Source of the DNA: an uncultured Alistipes sp.
Lineage (GTDB): Bacteria; Bacteroidota; Bacteroidia; Bacteroidales; Rikenellaceae
Assembly (NCBI GenBank): GCA_944321755.1
Contig: CALUMM010000019.1
Location: 1 to 42,236 of the forward strand
DNA length: 42,236 nucleotides
Reading direction: 5' to 3'
The notes below the pieces were generated by a model. The model did not search any database, was not told where the DNA came from, and saw nothing but the letters and a program-made list of their open reading frames with translations. Of the stretch, positions 24,899-33,986 are shown in pieces. The stretch's first letter is position 1, and each line of letters starts with the position of its first letter. A program made the translations under genes and the position numbers.

Positions 24899-26557
24899 CT
24901 ACCATCCGGGGTTCTGCGTGAGGTTGTGGTTGATGTCGCGTTCGCTCTGGGGGATGGGGAACCAGTATTTCATGTTGTAGGTGGAGGGGCACTGGATGTT
25001 GCTTCCGTCGTCGAGGAAGGGGGCACCCGTTGCCTGTGAGGTCAGATAGACGGCTCCGGTGCTTTTGAGCGAGGCGTTCTCCATCAGGGCCCAGCGGCGG
25101 ATGTCGAAGCAGCGGCGGCCTTCGAGCGCGAGTTCCACGCGGCGTTCGTCGCGGATGGTCTGACGCAGGTTGTCGCTGTCGCCGGGATATGCGCAGTAGG
25201 CCTCGTCGAATCCGGCGCGTTCGCGCAGCGGGCGGATCGTGGCGTCCCAGACCTCGGAGGTCATGTTGTCGGTTTCGTACATCGACTCGGCGTACATGAG
25301 CAGCACGTCGGCGTAACGGATCTCCATGAGGGGCTTGTAGGAGCCGCCTCCGGCGCCGACCGTATTGGCCACGTAGTTCTTGATGTTGTAGTATCCGGTG
25401 ACGGTTCGGTTCTGCGAACCGTTGTAGGAGTCGTTCAGTGCGGGATCCGATTTCAGGGCTTCGGCCTCATCGTCGGGGTTCGTCCAGCAGGTGTAGGTAC
25501 CCTTTCCGACGCCTTCCGAACCGATGATCTTGCAGGCCTTGGCCTCGGGGATCTCGATCGTGCAGCCGTTGTAGGCGATGGTTGCGTAGAAGCGCAGGTC
25601 GCGGTCCGTGTAGTCGGTGTCGTCGGCAATCGATCCGTCGGTCTTGCGGAAGCAGTCGACGAGCTCCTGGGTGGGCGAGAATGAGACGATTTCGCCCGAT
25701 CCGATCGACTGGGGTACGCGGCTTCCGGTGTCCCAGCTTCGCTTGATGTTTTCGACGCCGCCCTCGTAGGCGAATTCGATGGTCAGGATCGATTCGGAGC
25801 CGTAGTGTCCGTTGACGAAGAGGTCGGCATAGCTCGAAGCCAGTTCGTAGGTTCCGAATTCGGAGCTGTTGATGAGTTTGGCACACTCGCGGGCGCAGTT
25901 TTCGAAATCGTTGTCCAGGAGGTATGCGCGGGCGTTGAGGGCTACGGCCGTACCGCAGGTGACACGTCCGTTCTCATCGGTGGGGATTTCGGTATTCTTG
26001 GGCAGGATGTGCGATACCTCCTCCAGTTCGGCGTGGATGAACTGCTTGATCTGGTCGGCGCTCGTTCTCGAAATGGATTTCGATTCGGGAAGCGTGGGGT
26101 TGGTCGTGAAGAAGGGCACGTCCCCGAACCAGGTGGTCAGCCGCAGATAGGTGAAGGCCCGGAAAAGCCGGAGTTCGGCCACGAGGCGGTTTTTGACGTT
26201 TTCGTCGATGTTCATGCGGTCCTGGTTGTCCAGTGCGGTGTGGATGGTGCGGAGCTCCTGGTAGCACTGGTTCCATTCGTCGGAGAAACGTCCGCCGTTT
26301 GTGGTAGCGAATCCGGTGGCGACATCGGTCGAGTTCTGGGAGTGGCGGCTTCCGTATACGTCATCGGAGAGGATGTTGTTGTTGAAGTACATGTCGGCGT
26401 TCCAGTACTGGTTGTATCCGAGGTAGAGTGCAGCCATGCAGTTGTCCTCGTAATCCCAGAAGTTTTCGTCGGAATAGGAGTTGGTGGGATACTGTTCGAT
26501 GCCTACGCAACCGACCAGTCCGGCCATCAGGAGTGCGAATATGGTGTGTTTTTTCAT
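24899..26557 (-). CDS. susD: SusD/RagB-family outer-membrane nutrient-binding lipoprotein
   Basis: 552-residue surface lipoprotein that forms the lid over the SusC channel and binds the glycan. Lipobox LVGC (C17) follows a short signal peptide. SusD landmarks are YPTNSYSDENFWDYEDNCMAALYLGYN near the N terminus, the TPR-like helices LVAELRLFRAFTYLRLTTWFGDVPF and RVTCGTAVALNARAYLLDN, and the C-terminal EIRYADVLLMYAESM, IRDERRVELALEGRRCFDIRRWALM and YWFPIPQSERDINHNLTQNPGW. The gene starts 13 bases after the susC stop. The symbol reflects family membership, not starch specificity. Confidence 0.96.
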   Translation of the reverse strand: MKKHTIFALLMAGLVGCVGIEQYPTNSYSDENFWDYEDNCMAALYLGYNQYWNADMYFNNNILSDDVYGSRHSQNSTDVATGFATTNGGRFSDEWNQCYQELRTIHTALDNQDRMNIDENVKNRLVAELRLFRAFTYLRLTTWFGDVPFFTTNPTLPESKSISRTSADQIKQFIHAELEEVSHILPKNTEIPTDENGRVTCGTAVALNARAYLLDNDFENCARECAKLINSSEFGTYELASSYADLFVNGHYGSESILTIEFAYEGGVENIKRSWDTGSRVPQSIGSGEIVSFSPTQELVDCFRKTDGSIADDTDYTDRDLRFYATIAYNGCTIEIPEAKACKIIGSEGVGKGTYTCWTNPDDEAEALKSDPALNDSYNGSQNRTVTGYYNIKNYVANTVGAGGGSYKPLMEIRYADVLLMYAESMYETDNMTSEVWDATIRPLRERAGFDEAYCAYPGDSDNLRQTIRDERRVELALEGRRCFDIRRWALMENASLKSTGAVYLTSQATGAPFLDDGSNIQCPSTYNMKYWFPIPQSERDINHNLTQNPGW

Positions 26558-26570
26558 GGAAGTGTTGTTT

Positions 26571-29500
26571 TTAGAAAGTCAGGTTGATACCGCCGCCCCA
26601 GTAGCGCAGGGTGGGATAGTTACGCAGGGAGTTTGCTCCGGATTTTCCCATGTTGCTTCCGAACTCCGAGGATTCGGGGTCGAAGAATCCGTATTTGGAG
26701 AAGGTCAGCGGGTTCTGGGCATCGAGGTAGATGCGCAGGCTCTTGCACCCGAATTTCTTGGTCCACTTTTCGGGCAGGGTGTATCCGATCTGAATATTCT
26801 TGACGCGCAGGTAGGCGGCGTTCACCATGTTCAGTTCCGAACCGGGCTGACCCCAGTTGTTCGCATTGCTTACGGAGCCGTTGACGGCCAGTCGCGGCCA
26901 CTGGGCATCGGTATTGTCGGGCGTCCAGTAGTCGAGCTGGTGCTGGTACATGGTCATGCCGTAATCGGAGTGGAAGGGCTGTACGAGCTCTCCGCGAATG
27001 GCCTGCGTACGCTTCATTACGCCCTGGAGCATGATGCCGAGGTCGATGCCCTTCCAGCTGACGTTGTAGCTGAAGCCGTAGGTGTAGCGCGGGAATGCGT
27101 ATCCGAGATAGGTTCGGTCGTCGGTGTCGATCACGCCGTCTTCGTTGATGTCGACGTAGCGGACGTCACCCGGCCGGAGTTGCGAGCGGTCTACGGTCGA
27201 GGGGATCGCGGCGTTCTGAATCTCCTCGTAGTTGGAGAAGTACCCGGCAACCTTGTATCCGTAGTAGGAGTTCAGGGGGAGCCCCTCCTGGATGATGGTT
27301 GTGACGCCGTCGACCGAGGCGATGTTCGGGGTTCCGTAGGTGACGACCTCGTTTTTCGAATCGGCGAGGTTGAGCGAGAAGCGGTGCTTCCAGTCGCCGC
27401 GGTTGAGGTCGTAGTTGATGGTGAGCTCCCAGCCCTGGTTGTCCATGACGCCGCGGTTCTCCTTGGCGATGCTGGCTCCGAATACGCCGGGGACGATGGC
27501 CGGGAGGAGGATGTCCGAGGTGCGTTTGTAGAAGTAGTCGAAGTTGACGTTCAGGGTATTCCGGAAGAAGGAGGCGTCGAGACCGATGTTGAAGGTTTTC
27601 GAGCGTTCCCAGGTGAGGGCCTCGTTGCCCATGGTGAACATCAGTCCGGGAACGGAGCTTCCGTTGAACCCGTATGCGTCGGTCCAGATTCCGTAGGTGG
27701 TCATGAAGTCGTAGAGACCCACATCCTGCTGGTTACCGTTGATACCGTATGAAGCGCGGAGTTTGAGGTCTCCGACCTTGTTGTAGTAATCGCCCATGAA
27801 CGCCTCCTGGGAGATGCGCCAGCCTGCGGAGATAGCGGGGAAGAAACCGCCGTTTCGCTCCTTGAGGAACTTGGACGACATGTCGTAGCGGGCGGTGAAT
27901 TCGATGTAGTATTTGTCGTCGTAGGAGTATCCGACACGCCCGAAGTAGGATTGCAGAGCCGAACGGGTGTTGTCCTGCGAGGAGAGGGTGGTGCCGCTGT
28001 CGCTCGTGATCGTACCGTCGCTGGGCTGGTTGAGGTCGTTGAGATAATCCTTCGAGGCGTTGATCGAGTAGTGTTTGTTCGACTCCTGCGACCAGCCGAC
28101 CAGTGCGGTGACGTTGTGTTTTTCGGCGAACGTGCGGTTGAAGTCGAGGAGGAGCTGCCCGTTGAGATAGGTGTCTCTTCCGACCCAGTCGTCTGCGGGC
28201 TCGGTGGTGCTTCCGGAGAGTACGGCGGTCGAGGGGTCGGACCAGTTGGCACCGTTGTCGGTGACCACGTAGTAGCTCATGTGGTCGGAGAAGCGGTGTT
28301 CGGTGCGGGACTCGGCACTGAGCACGCCGCGGAGCTTCAGACCTTTGATAATTTCGAATTCGGCATTGAAGATACCGCTGAGGTAGTCGTTATCGTACTT
28401 GTTGTACCCCCCCCCTACGAGCCCGGCGAGTAGGGCGCCGCAACTGCCATATTTATAGTTGTTTGCGTAGAAGATACCGTCATCGTCCATCGACCGGAAG
28501 AAGTAATAGGTCGGGAATCGGGAGAGATCGGCGAAGAGGTATCCGCTGGTTGTGGGGGCTTTGGTTTCGGCGCGGGTGTAGCTGATGTTGGCTCCGACCT
28601 TGAGCCGTCCCCATTCGGTCGAGAGGTTCGAGCGGACGTTGTAGCGCTGTTTGCCGTAGTCGGGGCCGATGTAGTTGGACTCCTGGTCGAAATACCCGGC
28701 CGAGAGCATGTAGGTCGAGTGCTCGGTACCGCCCGTGACGCTGACGTTGTAATTTTGCTGGAGGGCATTTTTCATGGCCTGGTTCACGAAGGGCTCGCAG
28801 TCGCCGTTGATGTACATGTCCTGAATTTCGGCTGCGGAGAAGATGGGGTCCTGGCCGGAGTTGACCAGGGCTTCGTTGCGCAGGATGGAGTTCATGTAGG
28901 AGGGTACGGGCTCGAAGAGGATGTGAGGCTCCTGGGCACCCAGCTGTGCGCTGAAGGAGATGGTCGGAGCGGTCTCCTTGTGACCCTGCTTGGTGGTGAT
29001 GAGGATGACGCCGTTCGAGGAGCGGGCTCCGTAGATGGCGGCCGATCCGGCATCCTTGAGGATGTTCACCGACTCGATGTCATTGGGGTTGAGATCGTTC
29101 ATCCGGGATGCGTCGGCCTGGGGCACGCCGTCGATAACGACCAGCGGCGAGTTGTTGCCCATGGTGTTGATGCCTCGGATCGAGAGGTTCATCTGATCGC
29201 CGCCCGTGGGGTCGTAGTTGCGGGTCTGGATGATGAGGTTTGCGGCCGTACCCTGGAGTGCCTGCTGGATGTTTGCGACGGGACGGTCGGCGAGGTCCTC
29301 GCGATTGACGGTTGAGATGGCCGAGGTGATGTGCCGACGGGTGGTTGTACCGTAGCCGATGACGACGACCTCGTCGAGATAGCTCGTATCCTCGGTCATG
29401 GTCACGGAGATTTCGGTTTTGGTTCCGACCTCCTGTACGACGGTTTTGTACCCGAGGTAGATGAACTGGAGTTTGTCGGAGTTCTTGACTCCCTTGATGA

Positions 29501-29717
29501 GATAGTCTCCGTCGGCGCCGGTAGCGGTACCGTTGACGGTTCCCTCGACGATTACGGAGACACCGACGAGGGGTTGTCCCTTCTCATCCACGATTCTGCC
29601 GCTTACCGACTTGGTCGCGGATTGCCCGAAGGCCTCGCAGACGCCGGAAACGACCAGACACCACAGCACTGCGAGCGAGTAGCGCGCAAGCGTGCTAAAA
29701 GTCGATTTCTTGATCAT
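26571..29717 (-). CDS. susC: SusC/RagA-family TonB-dependent outer-membrane transporter
   Basis: 1048-residue TonB-dependent importer, first gene of the locus. A signal peptide (MIKKSTFSTLARYSLAVLWC onward, to about residue 31) is followed by a carboxypeptidase-D-like domain (SGRIVDEKGQPLVGVSVIVE). The SusC junction LDEVVVIGYGTTTRRHITSA, a plug (LQGTAANLIIQTRN, LSIRGINTMGNNSPLVVIDG, GSAAIYGARSSNGVILITTK) and a long barrel follow, ending in NLTF. No N-terminal STN domain is seen, so it is not the anti-sigma-coupled type, in keeping with control by the divergent sensor regulator. ATG 29717 is chosen; in-frame codons up to 29828 run into the promoter. A run of nine G residues lies in the barrel coding sequence (28407-28415). 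Confidence 0.95.
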   Translation of the reverse strand: MIKKSTFSTLARYSLAVLWCLVVSGVCEAFGQSATKSVSGRIVDEKGQPLVGVSVIVEGTVNGTATGADGDYLIKGVKNSDKLQFIYLGYKTVVQEVGTKTEISVTMTEDTSYLDEVVVIGYGTTTRRHITSAISTVNREDLADRPVANIQQALQGTAANLIIQTRNYDPTGGDQMNLSIRGINTMGNNSPLVVIDGVPQADASRMNDLNPNDIESVNILKDAGSAAIYGARSSNGVILITTKQGHKETAPTISFSAQLGAQEPHILFEPVPSYMNSILRNEALVNSGQDPIFSAAEIQDMYINGDCEPFVNQAMKNALQQNYNVSVTGGTEHSTYMLSAGYFDQESNYIGPDYGKQRYNVRSNLSTEWGRLKVGANISYTRAETKAPTTSGYLFADLSRFPTYYFFRSMDDDGIFYANNYKYGSCGALLAGLVGGGYNKYDNDYLSGIFNAEFEIIKGLKLRGVLSAESRTEHRFSDHMSYYVVTDNGANWSDPSTAVLSGSTTEPADDWVGRDTYLNGQLLLDFNRTFAEKHNVTALVGWSQESNKHYSINASKDYLNDLNQPSDGTITSDSGTTLSSQDNTRSALQSYFGRVGYSYDDKYYIEFTARYDMSSKFLKERNGGFFPAISAGWRISQEAFMGDYYNKVGDLKLRASYGINGNQQDVGLYDFMTTYGIWTDAYGFNGSSVPGLMFTMGNEALTWERSKTFNIGLDASFFRNTLNVNFDYFYKRTSDILLPAIVPGVFGASIAKENRGVMDNQGWELTINYDLNRGDWKHRFSLNLADSKNEVVTYGTPNIASVDGVTTIIQEGLPLNSYYGYKVAGYFSNYEEIQNAAIPSTVDRSQLRPGDVRYVDINEDGVIDTDDRTYLGYAFPRYTYGFSYNVSWKGIDLGIMLQGVMKRTQAIRGELVQPFHSDYGMTMYQHQLDYWTPDNTDAQWPRLAVNGSVSNANNWGQPGSELNMVNAAYLRVKNIQIGYTLPEKWTKKFGCKSLRIYLDAQNPLTFSKYGFFDPESSEFGSNMGKSGANSLRNYPTLRYWGGGINLTF

Positions 29718-29772
29718 ACATAAGTGGTTATTAGTAATAAAGGTTGCTTGTTGGGTGTACCAATTTCGCAAG

Positions 29773-29780
29773 CAAAAGTA
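29773..29780 (-). promoter_or_regulatory. -7 promoter element of susC
   Basis: TACTTTTG on the minus strand matches TAnnTTTG and would start transcription near 29766, giving a leader of about 50 bases. No TTTG is found at the -33 position, which fits an activator-dependent promoter. Confidence 0.6.
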
Positions 29781-29833
29781 TTTATTAAAGTATTTCTGCG
29801 AGTACGATTTCATGCCATTTAAGTACAAAGCTG

Positions 29834-29841
29834 TACTTTTG
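29834..29841 (+). promoter_or_regulatory. -7 promoter element of the sensor regulator gene
   Basis: TACTTTTG matches the -7 consensus and overlaps the right arm of the dyad at 29821-29838, so a protein bound there could repress or autoregulate this gene. The -33 element is weak. Confidence 0.5.
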
Positions 29842-29893
29842 TGATGATTTATGGCGAAAAAAGCTTAATTTCGGGGCAAATATAGTACGAATT

Positions 29894-32800
29894 ATGGATA
29901 TGGGGTCCTTTTTTCGGGTTGTGTGCGCGAGTACGCTGCTGACGGGCACACCCCTGCTTGCCGGAGCGGGGAATTTGCGGATGATTTCCAGCCGCGAAGG
30001 GATCAGCAACAACTCCATTCTGTGTCTGGACCAGGATGCGGACGGTTACATTTGGCTGGGGACGTGCGAGGGTCTCAACTTCTGGGACGGGCAGCAGATG
30101 GCCTGCTACCCGTTGGCCGAGAGCGGGATGCTCCCGCTTTCGGGGAACCTGATCGAGAAGATCCACCCGACGCAGGACCGTTACAGCTGGCTTCGGACCA
30201 ACTACGGGCTCGATCTGATGTACCGCAACAAGGTAGTCGAGCAGCACCGGGAGTTCCAGGGGATCTACTTTCTGCTCACGCGCAACCGCTCGGAGACGAT
30301 CGTGCTGACCCAGGGCGGAGGTTTCTATGGTTATTGCGAGGAGGATGCGTCGTTCCGTCCGATTCCGGAGCCGTTTTCTTTCGATACCTATATCACTTCG
30401 TGGTCGGGGGCGTGCGATTCGGTTTACCTTTTCCGCACGGACGGGATCTACCGGACGGCTTTTTTGCCCCGTTATCCGGGAGAGCCGTGCCGGCTGGATT
30501 CGCTGGAATGCGTGCAGCCGCTTGCATTGAGCTATGCCTTTGCCGACGGGGATTCGGTTTTGGTGATCGACACCCGGGGCATTCTCTATACCTTCGATCC
30601 GCAGAGCGAGGTGCTCGAATACATCACGGACCTCAGCGGGGAGATCGAGCGTTATGGAAAGGTTTCGGCGGCGATCCGCTACGGCGACGACTTTCTGGTA
30701 TCGTTTCTGTTCGACGGGGTGACGAGGCTCTGTTTCACGCCGGAGAATGCCCGCAAATACGAGACCGAGCGTCTGGATATCAACTGCGGGGTTTTCAGCC
30801 TGCTCAAGGATAAGAAGCAGGATATCGTCTGGATCGGGAGCGACGGCCAGGGACTTTTCATGTATGCCGACGACGAGGTTTCGTTCCATTCGTACACGTT
30901 CGACAAGCTGCCTTACAACCTCTCCAAGCCGGTCCGGAGTCTGCTGCTCGATTCGCGGGGGACGCTGTGGTTTGCGACCAAGGGCGAGGGGATCATCCAG
31001 ATTCCGAACTTCTCCACGTCCCGCAAGCCGACGGATTTCGAGCAGATCAACGGTCCGGATTCGGGGCTTTCGGACCATGCGGTCTTTGCCCTGGAGGAGA
31101 GTGAGCGGGGCGTGGTGTGGATCGGCTCCGAGGGGTTCGGGATCAATTACCGGTCGCTGTCGGGCGGTGCGGTGCGGACGCTGGGCGGGGATCTTCCGCC
31201 GGATCTCCGCTACATCCATGCCATCCGGGAGAGCCATCGGGATACGCTTTGGGTTGCCACGGTGGGCTGCGGGGTTTTCCGGCTGCTGCTCGGCGACCGG
31301 GGCGGGGTTCCCTACGTCCGGGCGTGGAAGAAGCTCGATTTCGGCCGGGCGCTGGAGAACAAGAACTTCTTCTTCACGCTCTTCGAGGATGTGGACCATA
31401 CGCTCTGGATCGGGAACCGGGGCGGGGGTTTGATCCACTACTTTCCGCAGAGCGACTCCTGTACGGTGACGACCTTCGACGATTCGCGGGCGGAGATCGC
31501 CAACGACGTGTGGTCGATCCTCCGTTCGGAGGACGGGCGGCTGTGGATCGGCACGAGCTGGGGTCTGTTGCAGCTCGGGGATGACGGGACGGTGCACGAG
31601 ACGCCGATCCGGAACATCGTGCACGGGATCCTGGAGGACAGCGGCCGGAAGCTTTACCTGACGACCAACAGCGGTCTTGTGCGCTACGACCCGGCGACCT
31701 CCTCGCAGGTGAAGTACGGCTACTCCTACGGGGTCAACACCATCGAGTACAGCGACGGAGCGGCCTTCGAGGACACGAAGGGCAATACGTTGTTTTTCGG
31801 GGGTACGAACGGTTTTGTGGTGATGGAGCAGACCCGCTACAGGGCCGAACCGTTCTATCCGGAGCTGCTTTTCCGCTACGTGCGGATCAATGACCGGCTG
31901 ATTCCGTTTGAGGATGCGGTGAATGGTGACGGGGAGTTGGTCATCCGGCCCTACGAGCGGCTTTACGGCGTGGGGGTGATCGCCCTGGACTACATCAACG
32001 GCAGCAATTACGTCTATCTGTACAATACCGAGGAGTTGGAGGGCGGTTGGCTCGAATCCTCTTCGGAGATTCAGTTTGCGGAACGTCATCCGGGGCGTTA
32101 CCGGCTGAAGGTGCGTTATCGGAATACCGTCACGGGGGATACGAGTCCGGTTCGTTCGCTGACGGTGGTAATCCGGGCTCCGTGGTTTGCGACGCTCCTT
32201 GCGAAGTGTCTCTACGTGCTGTTTTTCCTGCTTTTCGTGGCCGGGGCGGGCTTTTACCTCTACCGGCGCCGGCAGCGGAAGCGGGCCGTGGCTTTAGAGC
32301 GGATCGAGGCCCGGCGCAAGGAGGAGATCCTCGATTCGAAACTCCATCTGATGGAGAATCTGGCCCAGCAGATGGCGGCTCCGGTCTTCATGGTTTCGGT
32401 TCCCTGCCAGCAGCTGCTCGACTACGGGCATTCGGACGATTACATCCGTCAGCGGTTGCGGAAGGTGCTTCAGCAGAGCGACAAGTTGTCGAACATCATC
32501 CACATGCTGCACGATTTCCGGGAGTCGAGCGAGTCGGGGAATCTCAGCGTGAAGATCTTCTCCGTGACGGAGTATGTGACGGAGATTGCGAAGAGTTACG
32601 TTTCGCTGGCCGAGGAGCGCGGGATTTCGTTCGAGCTCCGGGTTCCCGGGGAGCTTCTGTGGACGAGCGATCCGAAGCGGGTTTCGGAGGTGGCGGACAT
32701 GACGATGGCCAACGCCTTCCTGCACGTGGCGCGGAAGGGCCGGATCGGGCTTGACATCGCTTCCGAGGGGGAGCGTCTTGTCATCCGGCTGGAGGTCGAC

Positions 32801-33925
32801 GGGCACTGGATCGACGAGGAGGCGTTCGGCCGGTTGACGGACCGTTACGACATGATGGAGTATTTCCAGCGTCGCAGCGAGGGCGGGGATTCGTTTCAGG
32901 ACGAGATGCGTCTGGTCGTCTGCTTCAACTATGTGACAAGTCTGGGGGGTGTAATGCGTTTTCGGGATCGGGGCGACCGGTTTTCGTTCGAGATCGAGCT
33001 TCCGTCGCTCAGCGTCACCGATGCGGGTTCGGGCATGGAGTCTTACGGGGCATTTCCCGAGGAGTACCTGTTGAACAGCCACATCCTGATGGTCGAGAAG
33101 GAGCGGATCCGTCAGTTCGACGTCGGGGGCGATCGTCCGACGATGTTCGTGATCGGTTCCGACGCGGGGATCATCAACTCGCTGGCGGAGATGTTCTCCG
33201 AGGAGTACAACATCCGCACGTTCCGCAAGCCGGAGAAGTTCGCCGAGGAGATGCAGGCGGGGCATCCGGACATTATTCTTTGCGAGAACATCCCGATGAA
33301 GGAGGATCTGGAGCAGCTGATGTCGTCGGTCAAGCGGGACCGGATGACGGTGAAGATTCCCGTCATTCTGATTACGAGTCTGCAACATGCGGATTCTCCG
33401 GTCGGGGAGTATGCGGATGCGGTTCTCTCGCTGCCGATCAACGTGAAGACCCTGAAATTTACGGTTCGTCAGAGTCTCAACCGGGTAAGTTCGTTGCGGG
33501 AGTATTACAGTTCGTCGATCAGCGTCTATGAGTTCAGCGACGGGAAGATGCTGCACAGCGAGGACAAGCAGTTCCTGGAGCGGATGTTCAAGATCATCCA
33601 GGAGAACCTTGCGGACAGCAGCATGACGACGGGGACGATTGCGCGGCAGATGGGGATCAGCCTTCGGAATCTCTACCACCGGCTCGAAGGGATCGTGAAC
33701 GTGACTCCGAGCAGCATTATCCGGGAGTATCGGTTGGCCTATGCGGAGCATCTGCTGACGAAGACGAAGCTTTCGGTGGACGAGATCATCTACAAGTCGG
33801 GCTTTACCAACCGGGGGACCTTTTTCAAGAACTTTTCGGCGAAGTACGGCTGTACGCCGAAAAGTTACCGGAGCCGGAAGATCGAGGAGGTTCCGGATGC
33901 CCCGGATGCCCCGGAGCAGGCATAA
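29894..33925 (+). CDS. Hybrid two-component-type sensor/AraC regulator with degenerate kinase and receiver
   Basis: 1343-residue inner-membrane regulator, divergent from susC and its likely controller. A signal peptide (1-25) leads to a periplasmic two-bladed propeller sensor built of Reg_prop repeats (about 30-650: GYIWLGTCEGLNFW, DIVWIGSDGQGLF, GTLWFATKGEGI, TLWIGNRGGGL). A Y_Y_Y domain (about 690-760) and one membrane helix (763-790) follow. The dimerisation/H-box region (805-872) has Gln825 where the phospho-accepting His belongs (ENLAQQMAAP). The ATPase-like domain (about 920-1038) lacks the G1 Asp (V968) and the GxGIGL loop. The receiver (1082-1198) has G1088-S1089 for the acidic pair, E1131 for the phospho-accepting Asp and L1180 for the Lys, keeping only T1161. 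The AraC-type double helix-turn-helix (about 1228-1328) looks intact. The frame is uninterrupted. Signalling by conformational change rather than phosphotransfer is inferred. Confidence 0.9.
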   Translation: MDMGSFFRVVCASTLLTGTPLLAGAGNLRMISSREGISNNSILCLDQDADGYIWLGTCEGLNFWDGQQMACYPLAESGMLPLSGNLIEKIHPTQDRYSWLRTNYGLDLMYRNKVVEQHREFQGIYFLLTRNRSETIVLTQGGGFYGYCEEDASFRPIPEPFSFDTYITSWSGACDSVYLFRTDGIYRTAFLPRYPGEPCRLDSLECVQPLALSYAFADGDSVLVIDTRGILYTFDPQSEVLEYITDLSGEIERYGKVSAAIRYGDDFLVSFLFDGVTRLCFTPENARKYETERLDINCGVFSLLKDKKQDIVWIGSDGQGLFMYADDEVSFHSYTFDKLPYNLSKPVRSLLLDSRGTLWFATKGEGIIQIPNFSTSRKPTDFEQINGPDSGLSDHAVFALEESERGVVWIGSEGFGINYRSLSGGAVRTLGGDLPPDLRYIHAIRESHRDTLWVATVGCGVFRLLLGDRGGVPYVRAWKKLDFGRALENKNFFFTLFEDVDHTLWIGNRGGGLIHYFPQSDSCTVTTFDDSRAEIANDVWSILRSEDGRLWIGTSWGLLQLGDDGTVHETPIRNIVHGILEDSGRKLYLTTNSGLVRYDPATSSQVKYGYSYGVNTIEYSDGAAFEDTKGNTLFFGGTNGFVVMEQTRYRAEPFYPELLFRYVRINDRLIPFEDAVNGDGELVIRPYERLYGVGVIALDYINGSNYVYLYNTEELEGGWLESSSEIQFAERHPGRYRLKVRYRNTVTGDTSPVRSLTVVIRAPWFATLLAKCLYVLFFLLFVAGAGFYLYRRRQRKRAVALERIEARRKEEILDSKLHLMENLAQQMAAPVFMVSVPCQQLLDYGHSDDYIRQRLRKVLQQSDKLSNIIHMLHDFRESSESGNLSVKIFSVTEYVTEIAKSYVSLAEERGISFELRVPGELLWTSDPKRVSEVADMTMANAFLHVARKGRIGLDIASEGERLVIRLEVDGHWIDEEAFGRLTDRYDMMEYFQRRSEGGDSFQDEMRLVVCFNYVTSLGGVMRFRDRGDRFSFEIELPSLSVTDAGSGMESYGAFPEEYLLNSHILMVEKERIRQFDVGGDRPTMFVIGSDAGIINSLAEMFSEEYNIRTFRKPEKFAEEMQAGHPDIILCENIPMKEDLEQLMSSVKRDRMTVKIPVILITSLQHADSPVGEYADAVLSLPINVKTLKFTVRQSLNRVSSLREYYSSSISVYEFSDGKMLHSEDKQFLERMFKIIQENLADSSMTTGTIARQMGISLRNLYHRLEGIVNVTPSSIIREYRLAYAEHLLTKTKLSVDEIIYKSGFTNRGTFFKNFSAKYGCTPKSYRSRKIEEVPDAPDAPEQA

Positions 33926-33986
33926 GTTTCATCGGGGGCCTTTTTCTTTCCTTCCGGCTGTTATTCTGCGGGTGTCGGTTTCGTGT

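Larger units (their letters stand above)
29718..29893. promoter_or_regulatory. Divergent control region between susC and the sensor regulator
   Basis: This AT-rich 176-base stretch contrasts with the GC-rich genes on either side. It contains outward-facing -7 elements for both genes, a perfect dyad AAGTACA-N4-TGTACTT (29821-29838) and two direct copies of AAAGTATTT 12 bases apart (29775-29783 and 29787-29795) that overlap the susC -7 element. AGTACGA occurs at 29801-29807 and again at 29884-29890. Confidence 0.6.

Noticed and set aside
29718-29828. Upstream in-frame start codons for susC
   Set aside because: They would place the promoter inside the gene and precede an already good signal peptide at 29717.
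29849-32089. 746-codon open frame on the minus strand opposite the sensor regulator
   Set aside because: It has an Arg/Pro/His-rich composition without domains and would run through the divergent promoter region. The plus frame encodes propeller repeats.
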